Origin: Opitutia bacterium
Lineage (GTDB): Bacteria; Verrucomicrobiota; Verrucomicrobiia; Opitutales; UBA953
Assembly: GCA_947470855.1 (NCBI GenBank)
Contig: CANIUQ010000003.1
Span: 1-64,000, forward strand
DNA length: 64,000 bases
Direction of reading: 5' to 3'
In this document: piece after piece, positions 1-6,363 of the stretch
Layout: each line of letters starts with the position of its first letter
How positions within the stretch are numbered: the stretch's first letter is position 1
Program-made: the position numbers and the translations under genes
Notes under the pieces: model-generated
The model's input: only the letters and a program-made list of their open reading frames with translations
Databases searched by the model: none
Told to the model about the DNA's origin: nothing

Positions 1-102
1 CAACTCAAGTGATTTTGAGTGGTTAAAAATGATGAAACGGGAAGCTCCTTTTGTTGAGCCTGCAGCGGCTAGTAGCACGCTGGAGTCTAAGAAGACTCTC
101 AC
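1..102 (-). CDS. PIN-domain toxin of a toxin-antitoxin pair (partial, cut by window edge)
   Basis: Reading leftwards from a GTG at 102-100, 34 codons are open to the window edge. The product begins VRVFLDSSVLLAA, the usual opening of a PIN-domain ribonuclease: a hydrophobic beta strand followed by D-S-S, with Asp6 expected to be the first metal-binding acid. The start overlaps the stop of the upstream antitoxin-like gene by four bases (GTGA, 99-102), the translational coupling typical of toxin-antitoxin operons. Only the N-terminal quarter is visible, so the remaining acidic residues cannot be checked. By family knowledge such toxins cleave RNA (often tRNA) and are neutralised by the partner gene. 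The assignment rests on a short stretch plus context. Confidence 0.72.
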   Translation of the reverse strand, partial: MRVFLDSSVLLAAAGSTKGASRFIIFNHSKSLEL

Positions 103-338
103 TTTTTCTTCTTTTTATAAGTTTTGAAGTCAGCCTCGTCGTTAATGATCCAGCGATCTATGGATTCTTTAGGGATGTCACGAATAGGCATGGCTATGGC
201 TGATTGCATTGTAACGACTCCGTTTTTTTCTTCGAGTACAACCATGGGCGAGGCGAGACGATTGAGTTTTAATTTGATACGAAGTTCGGGTGGTAGCGTG
301 AGAGTGCCACGTTTGCTTACTGGTAAGGTGTAGGTCAT
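99..338 (-). CDS. AbrB/SpoVT-like antitoxin
   Basis: This 79-residue protein begins MTYTLPVSKRGTLTLPPELR. The pattern S-K-R-G-x-L-T-L-P-x-E-L-R is the swapped-hairpin AbrB/MazE DNA-binding fold, in which a dimer binds its own promoter. The C-terminal part (about residues 50-79) should be the toxin-binding tail and ends in five lysines. ATG 338 was chosen because everything further upstream is translated low-complexity intergenic repeat. It is the first gene of a pair with the PIN protein, overlapping it by four bases, so it probably acts as the antitoxin and autorepressor. The repeat array at 404-525 lies directly upstream. Confidence 0.75.
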   Translation of the reverse strand: MTYTLPVSKRGTLTLPPELRIKLKLNRLASPMVVLEEKNGVVTMQSAIAMPIRDIPKESIDRWIINDEADFKTYKKKKK

Positions 339-420
339 GCAGTTATGCTGTATTGCAGTAATGCAGTAGCGAGGAAAAAGGGGAGGCAAGTGGGCGAGAT
401 ACAGTGCAAAGGTGCAAATC

Positions 421-433
421 GGAGCGGAGCTCC
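421..433. other. Small hairpin inserted in iteron array A
   Basis: GGAGC-GGA-GCTCC forms a perfect 5-bp stem with a 3-nt loop, flanked by AAATC on the left and TGTGCAAA on the right. A second hairpin at 2530-2542 has the same flanks and stem and loop lengths, but a different stem sequence that still pairs. This suggests the structure rather than the sequence is conserved. Confidence 0.6.
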
Positions 434-462
434 TGTGCAAAGGTGCAAAGGTGAAACGAGAA

Positions 463-488
463 GGGGGCCAGTGGAAAAGAGGAAGAGG
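463..488. repeat. 26-bp dispersed repeat, copy 1
   Basis: This 26-base purine-rich segment recurs at 2633-2658 with 24 of 26 positions identical (core CCAGTGGAAAAG). Both copies lie in the spacer downstream of a minus-strand gene and next to a GTGCAAA array, so they appear to be one module of a composite intergenic repeat. Confidence 0.7.
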
Positions 489-555
489 GGACAAGAGATA
501 CAGTGCAAAGGTGCAAATGTGCAAAGGTGGAGGCAAAAAACGTCCCGACTGTAGA

Positions 556-2337
556 TTATTTGGAGTCGAGTTCGAGCCAGCGGGAGAGGGCTTGGCTGTG
601 TTGTGATTCGATTTCCTGTAATCGTTTTTGAATTTGTGACGCCTTGAGGGGCCCATCTTTATACAACTCTGGATCAGCTAACTGAGCCGTAAGGTCAGAC
701 TGCTCTTCTTCTAACTTGGCAATTTTAACAGGCAAATCGACGAGGTCCTGTCTTTCCTTGTTGTTCATCTTCGCAGGTTTTTTGGTAGGTTCAGATGAAG
801 GGGGATTTGTTTTGTTGGCGAGTGCAGGACGTTTGTTGCGTTCGACTTCGCGACGCCAATCGGAATAGCCACCGACATGTTCGGAGATGATGCCGTTGCC
901 TTCGAAAACTAAAGTACTGGTGACGACATTATCGAGGAAATCACGGTCGTGACTCACGATGATGAGGGTGCCTTTATATTCGACGAGTATGTCCTCGAGA
1001 ACATCGAGAGTTTCGGCATCGAGGTCGTTGGTAGGTTCGTCGAGAACGAGAACGTTGGCTGGTTTGGTGAAGAGTCGAGCGAGTAGGAGGCGATTGCGTT
1101 CGCCACCGGAAAGAACTTTGGCTTTTGAACGAGCGCGGGTGGGTTCGAAGAGAAAGTCTTGGAGGTAGCTGATGACGTGGCGGGAGCGACCTTGGACTTC
1201 GACCTTGTCAGAGTCACCCGCCAGATTTTCGGCGACGGTGAGTTCATCGTTTATGAGATCGCGCATTTGGTCGAAGTAGACCACTTCAAGTTTGGTACCG
1301 AATTTGATTTGACCGCTGGTGGGAGTTAGTTGGCCCAGTAAAATTTTAACCAGCGTGGTTTTGCCCACTCCATTGGGTCCGATGAGTCCAACTTTATCGC
1401 CGCGATTGAGTCGCAGGTTGAATTGTTGAAAAATTGTGGTGCCGTTGGGGTAGGTGAAGTTGAGGTTTTCGGTTTCGACGACGCGTTCGCCTGAGCGATC
1501 GGCTGAACTAATTTCCATTTTAGCAGCGCCGGTGGCAGTGCGCATTTCTTGTCGCTCGGTGCGCATGATTTTAAGGGCTTCCATACGGGCGTTGGATTTG
1601 GTGCGACGGGCGCCTGGACTGCGGCGAGACCAGGCTTCTTCTTGGGCGAGTTTTTTGTCGAACGCAGCGCGTTGGCGTTCTTCGGCGACGAAGAGTTCTT
1701 CTTTGCGGATCAGGTAGGTGTCGTAATCGCAGGACCAGCTTGTGAGTTTACCGCGATCGAGTTCGATGATGCGGTTGGCCATGCGGCGGAGGAATGCGCG
1801 GTCGTGGGTAACGAAGAGAAGAGGAATTTTTTCGGCGAGGAGGAATTCTTCCATCCAAAGAATGGATTCTAGATCCATGTGATTGGTTGGTTCGTCGAGG
1901 AGAAGTAGGTCGGGTTTGGCGGCGAGGGCTTTGGCGAGGAGGCAGCGTCGTTTTAAACCACCGGAGAGTTCATTAAAAGTGCGGTCAGCTGGAAGGCCGA
2001 GTCGTTCGATTAGGTCGTCGACTAGGACATCGCGTTCCCAATCTTCTTCTGGTCCGTCGTGGCGCAGTCCTGATTCCACGATGGAGCGAACCGTACCAGG
2101 GAGGTCATCGGGGATTTCTTGGGTGAGGCGGGCTTGGGTGATGCCACTCGGGTGAGTGACTGTACCTGAGTCGGGTTGCATTTCACCTGCGGCGATGCGC
2201 ATCAGTGTGGTTTTGCCGGCGCCGTTACGTCCGAGTAAGCAGACGCGTTCGCCTTCTTCGATTTGAAGGTTGAGGTGATCGAGGACGGCGGGTCCGCCGA
2301 AGTTAACGCAAATGTCGAGGAGGCTTAAGAGGGCCAT
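556..2337 (-). CDS. uup: ABC-F family ATPase, Uup-like
   Basis: The product is 593 residues with two ABC domains in one chain and no membrane segments. The first has Walker A GRNGAGKTT, signature LSGGLKRR and Walker B LLLLDEPTNHMD. The second has GPNGVGKTT, LSGGERNR and VLVLDEPTND. A charged linker separates them, and a C-terminal coiled coil (about residues 545-593) matches Uup. ABC-F proteins act on the ribosome, or in the Uup case on branched DNA and ribosome quality, rather than in transport. ATG 2337 was chosen because the upstream in-frame extension only translates the GTGCAAA repeats into a Cys/His/Pro-rich artefact. That leader is unusually pyrimidine-rich in the mRNA sense. Confidence 0.93.
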   Translation of the reverse strand: MALLSLLDICVNFGGPAVLDHLNLQIEEGERVCLLGRNGAGKTTLMRIAAGEMQPDSGTVTHPSGITQARLTQEIPDDLPGTVRSIVESGLRHDGPEEDWERDVLVDDLIERLGLPADRTFNELSGGLKRRCLLAKALAAKPDLLLLDEPTNHMDLESILWMEEFLLAEKIPLLFVTHDRAFLRRMANRIIELDRGKLTSWSCDYDTYLIRKEELFVAEERQRAAFDKKLAQEEAWSRRSPGARRTKSNARMEALKIMRTERQEMRTATGAAKMEISSADRSGERVVETENLNFTYPNGTTIFQQFNLRLNRGDKVGLIGPNGVGKTTLVKILLGQLTPTSGQIKFGTKLEVVYFDQMRDLINDELTVAENLAGDSDKVEVQGRSRHVISYLQDFLFEPTRARSKAKVLSGGERNRLLLARLFTKPANVLVLDEPTNDLDAETLDVLEDILVEYKGTLIIVSHDRDFLDNVVTSTLVFEGNGIISEHVGGYSDWRREVERNKRPALANKTNPPSSEPTKKPAKMNNKERQDLVDLPVKIAKLEEEQSDLTAQLADPELYKDGPLKASQIQKRLQEIESQHSQALSRWLELDSK

Positions 2338-2472
2338 GGAAGGGGGCGGGGGAGGAGAGACAGTGAGAACGTGCAAAAGTGCAAAGGTGCAAAAGTGGAG
2401 ACAAGAAGTGGGCGAGGGCGGCAAGAGGCAGTGCAAAGGTGCAAACGTGCAAAAGTGGAAAGGTGGGGAAGC

Positions 2473-2496
2473 GGGTGACGGGTGACGGGAAGGGGG
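2473..2496 (+). repeat. GGGTGAC heptamer run, G-quadruplex motif
   Basis: GGG runs at 2473, 2480 and 2487 are separated by TGAC and followed by AA and five G, giving four G-tracts with loops of 4, 4 and 2 bases. This meets the usual G-quadruplex pattern. The G-rich strand is the template strand for the leftward genes. A sister element lies at 2571-2604, and both follow the same GGTGGGGAAGC block. Confidence 0.65.
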
Positions 2497-2529
2497 AGAG
2501 AGGCAAAAGGCAGTGCAAAAGTGCAAATC

Positions 2530-2542
2530 GCGACGGGGTCGC
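2530..2542. other. Small hairpin inserted in iteron array B
   Basis: GCGAC-GGG-GTCGC is a perfect 5-bp stem with a 3-nt loop, between AAATC and TGTGCAAA. Compared with the hairpin at 421-433, both arms have changed while pairing is kept and the flanks are identical. Confidence 0.6.
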
Positions 2543-2570
2543 TGTGCAAATGTGCAAAGGTGGGGAAGCG

Positions 2571-2604
2571 GGTGTCAGGTGTCGGGTGACGGGTGTCGGG
2601 AGGG
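2571..2604 (+). repeat. GGGTGTC/GGGTGAC heptamer run, G-quadruplex motif
   Basis: G-tracts at 2584-2586, 2591-2593, 2598-2600 and 2602-2604 have loops TGAC, TGTC and A, a canonical quadruplex pattern, preceded by two weaker copies from about 2571. It belongs to the same composite repeat as the GTGCAAA array and resembles the run at 2473-2496. Confidence 0.65.
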
Positions 2605-2632
2605 AAAAGTGGGCGAGGGGAAAGGAAAGTTA

Positions 2633-2658
2633 GGGGACCAGTGGAAAAGGGGAAGAGG
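2633..2658. repeat. 26-bp dispersed repeat, copy 2
   Basis: Matches 463-488 at 24 of 26 bases (differences at the fifth and eighteenth positions). It lies 14 bases beyond the stop of the MFS gene, between that gene and the ABC-F gene. Confidence 0.7.
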
Positions 2659-2671
2659 ATGAAGGTAGGGG

Positions 2672-3952
2672 TTAGTGGAATTTTTCGAGGCGGGAGATTT
2701 CGGGGAAGCGCCAGTGGACGATGCCCATGACTCCAAATACGGCGAGGCCACCGAAGACGACAGAGTTTACTGTTCCGAGGAGGCGTGCAGCGAGACCGGA
2801 TTCGGCCATGCCGAGTTCGTTTGAGCAACCGATAAAGACGGCGGTGACGGCGGAAACGCGTCCCATCATTTCGGGAGGGACGCTTGTTTGCAGAATGGTT
2901 TGTCGGATGATGACATTTACGGCGTCGGCAGCACCTGAAATAAATAGGAAGAGAAAAGAGAAGATGAAGGCTGCTTGAAGGCTGAGTCCGAGAGCGTTGG
3001 CGATTTGTATCGAAAGACCAAAGCCGATGATACAGAGTCCAAAAATGGCGAATGAGCCGTAAAGAGAGCGTCCCACGTGTTGAAAAGAAGGGCGAAAGAG
3101 GAGGAAGATTGACATGATGACAGCTCCGCAGGAGGTGGCGGCGCGGAGGAGTCCGAATCCTAATGGTCCGACATTGAGCATTTCGGCGAAGATGGGAAGA
3201 AGTGCGACTGCTCCGCCGAATAAAACCGCAAACAGATCGAGCGTGAAAGCACCGAGCATAGCGCGTTGGCTGAGCATGAAGTGTATGCCCGTTCGCAAAC
3301 TTTGCAGGATTGGTTCGGGTTGTCGGGATTGGAGTTCGTGGGAGGTTTTGATGCTGAGATTGTTGAGTAGTGCTGCGATGAAGAGGATTGAGGAGACTGA
3401 GTAGGCGAGGTATTCGCCGTTGAGCCAGATGAGTAGACCTGCGAAGCCTGGTCCGATAACGGAGGAGAGTTCGAAGAGTGTGTTGCGCCAACGAACTGCG
3501 CTGGGGATTTGGGAACGCTGAAGAATTTCGGCGATCATCGCTTGGCGGGCTGTGGTGAGGAAGCTACGGGCGAGACCACCGCCGATGACGACGCCGTAGA
3601 GTAGGCAAAGTTTGAGCCAAGAAGTGGCGATGAGACTGGGGAGAAAAAGGAGAAGCGAGAGCAGGAGCATCACCGTGAGTGATGTGCAAGCGATGAAGCG
3701 TCGGTTATTTTTATCGGCGACATGTCCGGCGAAGAGGACTGAGCTGACGAAAGGAATCACTTCGGCTAGACCGACTGCGCCGAGAGCGAGAGCAGCGTTG
3801 GCGTGATTGGCTTTGGTGATTTCGAAAACTTGCCAGGCGATGGTGACCGTTTGGATTTGAATGGCGAGGGTACCTAGCACCAAGGCTCCGACGTAGAGTC
3901 GGAACGCAGGCAGACGCATGGGAGAGTCGTCATCGGTCTGAAAAAGGTGCAT
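2672..3952 (-). CDS. MFS transporter (MFS_3/EntS-like exporter)
   Basis: About 426 residues with roughly 11-12 hydrophobic segments. The opening FRLYVGALVLGTLA followed by a second helix with VTIAWQVFEIT is typical of the MFS_3 group (EntS-like and multidrug exporters). An Asp-Lys-Asn-Asn-Arg-Arg loop after helix 2 is the MFS motif A region (AGHVADKNNRR). It probably exports small molecules across the inner membrane; the substrate cannot be read from sequence. The start is uncertain: ATG 3952 or ATG 3919 (MRLPAF) both fit, while a longer reading from 3976 would translate degenerate GTGCAAA repeats. It is transcribed towards the ABC-F gene. Confidence 0.85.
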   Translation of the reverse strand: MHLFQTDDDSPMRLPAFRLYVGALVLGTLAIQIQTVTIAWQVFEITKANHANAALALGAVGLAEVIPFVSSVLFAGHVADKNNRRFIACTSLTVMLLLSLLLFLPSLIATSWLKLCLLYGVVIGGGLARSFLTTARQAMIAEILQRSQIPSAVRWRNTLFELSSVIGPGFAGLLIWLNGEYLAYSVSSILFIAALLNNLSIKTSHELQSRQPEPILQSLRTGIHFMLSQRAMLGAFTLDLFAVLFGGAVALLPIFAEMLNVGPLGFGLLRAATSCGAVIMSIFLLFRPSFQHVGRSLYGSFAIFGLCIIGFGLSIQIANALGLSLQAAFIFSFLFLFISGAADAVNVIIRQTILQTSVPPEMMGRVSAVTAVFIGCSNELGMAESGLAARLLGTVNSVVFGGLAVFGVMGIVHWRFPEISRLEKFH

Positions 3953-4104
3953 GTGCAAAGTGATATGTGGGTGCAAATAGATGGACGGTCAAACTCGCTT
4001 AAAAATCTTGTTTTTAATCGTCATTCGGTTTAGAAGTTTCGCATCCTTACCCCTAAGGTTTCATGGAGTTATTCGACTCCTCTCTTTACCTTTAACCCCA
4101 AATT

Positions 4105-4110
4105 TATAAT
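4105..4110 (+). promoter_or_regulatory. -10 hexamer of a probable leaderless glmM promoter
   Basis: A perfect TATAAT lies 8 bases before the glmM ATG at 4119, in an AT-rich stretch. With normal spacing the transcript would begin at or next to the start codon. No good -35 hexamer is visible and no Shine-Dalgarno sequence precedes the ATG. Confidence 0.5.
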
Positions 4111-4118
4111 AAATAATT

Positions 4119-5468
4119 ATGGCACACCGATTATTCGGGACGGATGGTATTCGAGGCAGAGCGAACGAGTATCCTATCACCTCTGAAATCGCCCTTAAAT
4201 TGGGTCAGGCCATCTCACGGGTTTTGAAATCGAGTGGTGCCAATCACAACCGCGTCGTCATTGGTAAGGATACCCGGATTTCTGGGTATATGTTAGAGAC
4301 CGCTTTGACTAGTGGTTTGGTGTCGCGCGGGATGGACGTGTTTTTGGTGGGTCCGATGCCGACGCCTGCCGTGGCGCATTTAACCAAGTCGATGGGTTGT
4401 GGTGCGGGGATTATGTTAACCGCTTCGCACAATCCTTATGACGATAATGGATTGAAAATTTTTGGTCCTGATGGGTTTAAGTTATCTGACGAATTAGAGA
4501 AGGCCATTGAAGAGGATATTCTTTCGGATGGAAAACATCCTGCCGTTGAACCGGCGAAGATTGGTAAAGCGTTTCGTATCGATGATGCCAGTGGGCGTTA
4601 CATTGAGTATGCTAAGCAGAGTGCAGGTCCGGCGGATTTGAGTGGTTTGAAGTTAGTTGTCGATTGTGGACATGGTGCTTCGTATCTCATTGCGCCTATT
4701 ATTTTCCGTGAATTAGGAGCCAAAGTGAAGAAGTTGGGCGTCGAGCCTGATGGTATGAATATCAATGATGGGGTGGGAGCGTTGCACCCTGAGCATGCGG
4801 CAGCTGTGGTGAAAGAAACTGGAGCCGATATTGGTATTTCGTTTGATGGTGATGCTGATCGGGTGATTTTTACTGATGAGACTGGGACTCCTGTTTCGGG
4901 GGATCGCATTTTAACTTTGTGTGCTTTGGCGATGAAGCAAGAGGGCTTGTTGCGTGGTGACACCATGGTAACGACCGTGATGAGTAATTTAGGTTTGCAT
5001 GAGGCGATGCGTAAAGTGGGTGTGAAGGTGGTGACCACGGGGGTGGGTGATCGACTCGTCATTGAGGCTTTGCGCAAAGGTGGCTATTCCTTTGGCGGAG
5101 AAAATTCTGGGCATTTAATTTTTGCCGATCATGCGACGACCGGGGATGGGATTTTGAGTGCGATTCAGGTTTTAAAGATTATGAAAAAATCGGGCAAAAA
5201 ACTTTCTGAATTAGCCAAAGTCATGCATGAATATCCTCACGCTTTGGTGAATTTGAAAACGAAGGCTAAGCCACCCATTGAAACCATGAAGCATTTACAA
5301 GCGGCGATGGTTGAAGCCGATTCGGCCTTTGGTCAGGTTGGTCGCCATTTGATTCGCTATTCCGGCACCGAAAATAAAATCCGCATTTTGGTTGAGCATC
5401 GTGAGCAAGGTGAAGTGGATCGATGGACTAAACGTTTCCAGGAGGCCGTTGAGCGGGATTTAGCCTAA
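4119..5468 (+). CDS. glmM: Phosphoglucosamine mutase GlmM
   Basis: Converts glucosamine-6-phosphate to glucosamine-1-phosphate in the cytoplasm, on the way to UDP-GlcNAc for peptidoglycan and LPS. The 449-residue length is normal. The N-terminus has GTDGIRG. The phosphoserine loop TASHNPYDDNG places the catalytic Ser at residue 103, the metal loop is DGDADR at 243-248, and the C-terminal phosphate-binding loop is RYSGTENKIR. It heads a cluster with a GlmU-like acetyltransferase (2 bases downstream) and glmS, so three steps of one pathway are together. Start ATG 4119 matches the family. Confidence 0.97.
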   Translation: MAHRLFGTDGIRGRANEYPITSEIALKLGQAISRVLKSSGANHNRVVIGKDTRISGYMLETALTSGLVSRGMDVFLVGPMPTPAVAHLTKSMGCGAGIMLTASHNPYDDNGLKIFGPDGFKLSDELEKAIEEDILSDGKHPAVEPAKIGKAFRIDDASGRYIEYAKQSAGPADLSGLKLVVDCGHGASYLIAPIIFRELGAKVKKLGVEPDGMNINDGVGALHPEHAAAVVKETGADIGISFDGDADRVIFTDETGTPVSGDRILTLCALAMKQEGLLRGDTMVTTVMSNLGLHEAMRKVGVKVVTTGVGDRLVIEALRKGGYSFGGENSGHLIFADHATTGDGILSAIQVLKIMKKSGKKLSELAKVMHEYPHALVNLKTKAKPPIETMKHLQAAMVEADSAFGQVGRHLIRYSGTENKIRILVEHREQGEVDRWTKRFQEAVERDLA

Positions 5469-5470
5469 CC

Positions 5471-6358
5471 ATGCGTCACTTTTGTTATAGTGAAGAAGGG
5501 GCTCAGGCTGGGTGTGAGCCGTTAACTGTGAAGCGTGCGCTGGGCGATGTCCCGGTTGCGAATGTGAGTTTGGCTACCCATCAGCAGGTGGCTTTGCAGT
5601 CGCTTGGGTATAGTTTAGTCGAGGACAAGAAATGTGATTTAGAGATAAGTCCTGCCGCGTGGTTTGATAGCAAAGAACTTGCGTCTTTTGTCTCTGATGA
5701 AGAGGCAGGGCAAATCGTCGATGAGCAAGGGGGCGTGTTAGCGCATTACAAGAAGCGCGGTAAAAAAATTTGTAAGACCAAGATCTCTTTTCTTATTCGT
5801 TTTAGTTGGGATTTTTTACGAGCCAACGAGTTGGCTATTGCGGCGATGACTCAGTGGGAAAATCACGGAACGTGTCATTCGTCCTTGTATGTTGAAGGCA
5901 GACTTTCGGTTGGGCGTGGCACGAAGATTTTACCTGGCGTCGTCGTTGAAGGGGATGTCGTGATTGGGGATAATTGTAAAGTTGGGCCCAATTGTTATCT
6001 TCGGGGCAGTACGACCGTGGGCAGTCACTGCCATGTTGGTCAGGCCGTGGAGTTAAAAAATTCAATATTATTCAGTCACACCAATGTCGGGCATTTATCC
6101 TATATTGGAGATTCTATTTTAGGTGAGAAAGTGAATCTTGGGGCTGGGACGATTACCTCTAATTTACGTCACGATGGTAAGACTCATCGCAGTGCCGTGG
6201 CGGGTTCGTTGGTTGATACTGGGCGGCGCAAGTTTGGTGCCGTGATTGGGGATCGTGTGCACACCGGGATTCACACCTCGATTTATCCAGGTCGCAAAAT
6301 TTGGCCTGGTCTAACTACTTTACCGGGCGACATCGTCACCCAAGATTTACAACAATAA
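5471..6358 (+). CDS. GlmU-like acetyltransferase domain protein (no uridyltransferase domain)
   Basis: The C-terminal half (about residues 140-290) is a left-handed beta helix of hexapeptide repeats. It closely follows the GlmU acetyltransferase domain: VELKNS, GHLSYIGD with the catalytic-type His208, and NLGAGTITSN. It therefore probably acetylates glucosamine-1-phosphate using acetyl-CoA. The N-terminal 140 residues lack the LxAGxGTRM nucleotide-binding loop, so the uridyltransferase activity is not here. That half is unrecognised apart from a RFSWDFLRANE stretch resembling the tail of sugar nucleotidyltransferases. It lies between glmM and glmS, which supports the pathway role. A separate uridyltransferase must exist elsewhere if this reading is right. 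Confidence 0.82.
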   Translation: MRHFCYSEEGAQAGCEPLTVKRALGDVPVANVSLATHQQVALQSLGYSLVEDKKCDLEISPAAWFDSKELASFVSDEEAGQIVDEQGGVLAHYKKRGKKICKTKISFLIRFSWDFLRANELAIAAMTQWENHGTCHSSLYVEGRLSVGRGTKILPGVVVEGDVVIGDNCKVGPNCYLRGSTTVGSHCHVGQAVELKNSILFSHTNVGHLSYIGDSILGEKVNLGAGTITSNLRHDGKTHRSAVAGSLVDTGRRKFGAVIGDRVHTGIHTSIYPGRKIWPGLTTLPGDIVTQDLQQ

Positions 6359-6363
6359 CGACT

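Larger units (their letters stand above)
404..525. repeat. GTGCAAA iteron array A (8-bp period)
   Basis: Seven exact GTGCAAA copies start at 404, 412, 435, 443, 503, 511 and 519. Within groups the spacing is exactly 8 bases. The first group (404-449) is split after the second copy by a 15-nt insert carrying a hairpin; the second (503-525) is an uninterrupted triplet. The array lies between the stop of the ABC-F gene (556) and the start of the antitoxin (338), hence upstream of the toxin-antitoxin operon. Function unknown. An operator, a dispersed intergenic repeat or a structured RNA are all possible. Confidence 0.85.
2371..2558. repeat. GTGCAAA iteron array B (8-bp period)
   Basis: Ten exact GTGCAAA copies start at 2371, 2379, 2387, then 2431, 2439, 2447, then 2513, 2521, 2544, 2552. 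The first two groups are uninterrupted triplets with 8-base steps. The third has two pairs separated by a 15-nt hairpin insert, the same architecture as 404-449. This fills most of the 334-base gap 2338-2671, upstream of the ABC-F gene; no promoter could be picked out within it. A degenerate remnant with two copies (3953 and 3971) sits at the start of the next gene, the MFS exporter. Confidence 0.85.

Noticed and set aside
404-2558. CRISPR array
   Set aside because: The repeat unit is only 7-8 bases with a contiguous period, there are no spacers of constant length and no cas genes.
3920-3976. N-terminal extension of the MFS protein (MHPHITLHMHLF...)
   Set aside because: It translates degenerate GTGCAAA repeats and does not match the family start.
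6301-6363. Longer GlmS starting upstream of MCGIIGY
   Set aside because: The catalytic Cys must be N-terminal after Met removal, so the upstream start is not used.
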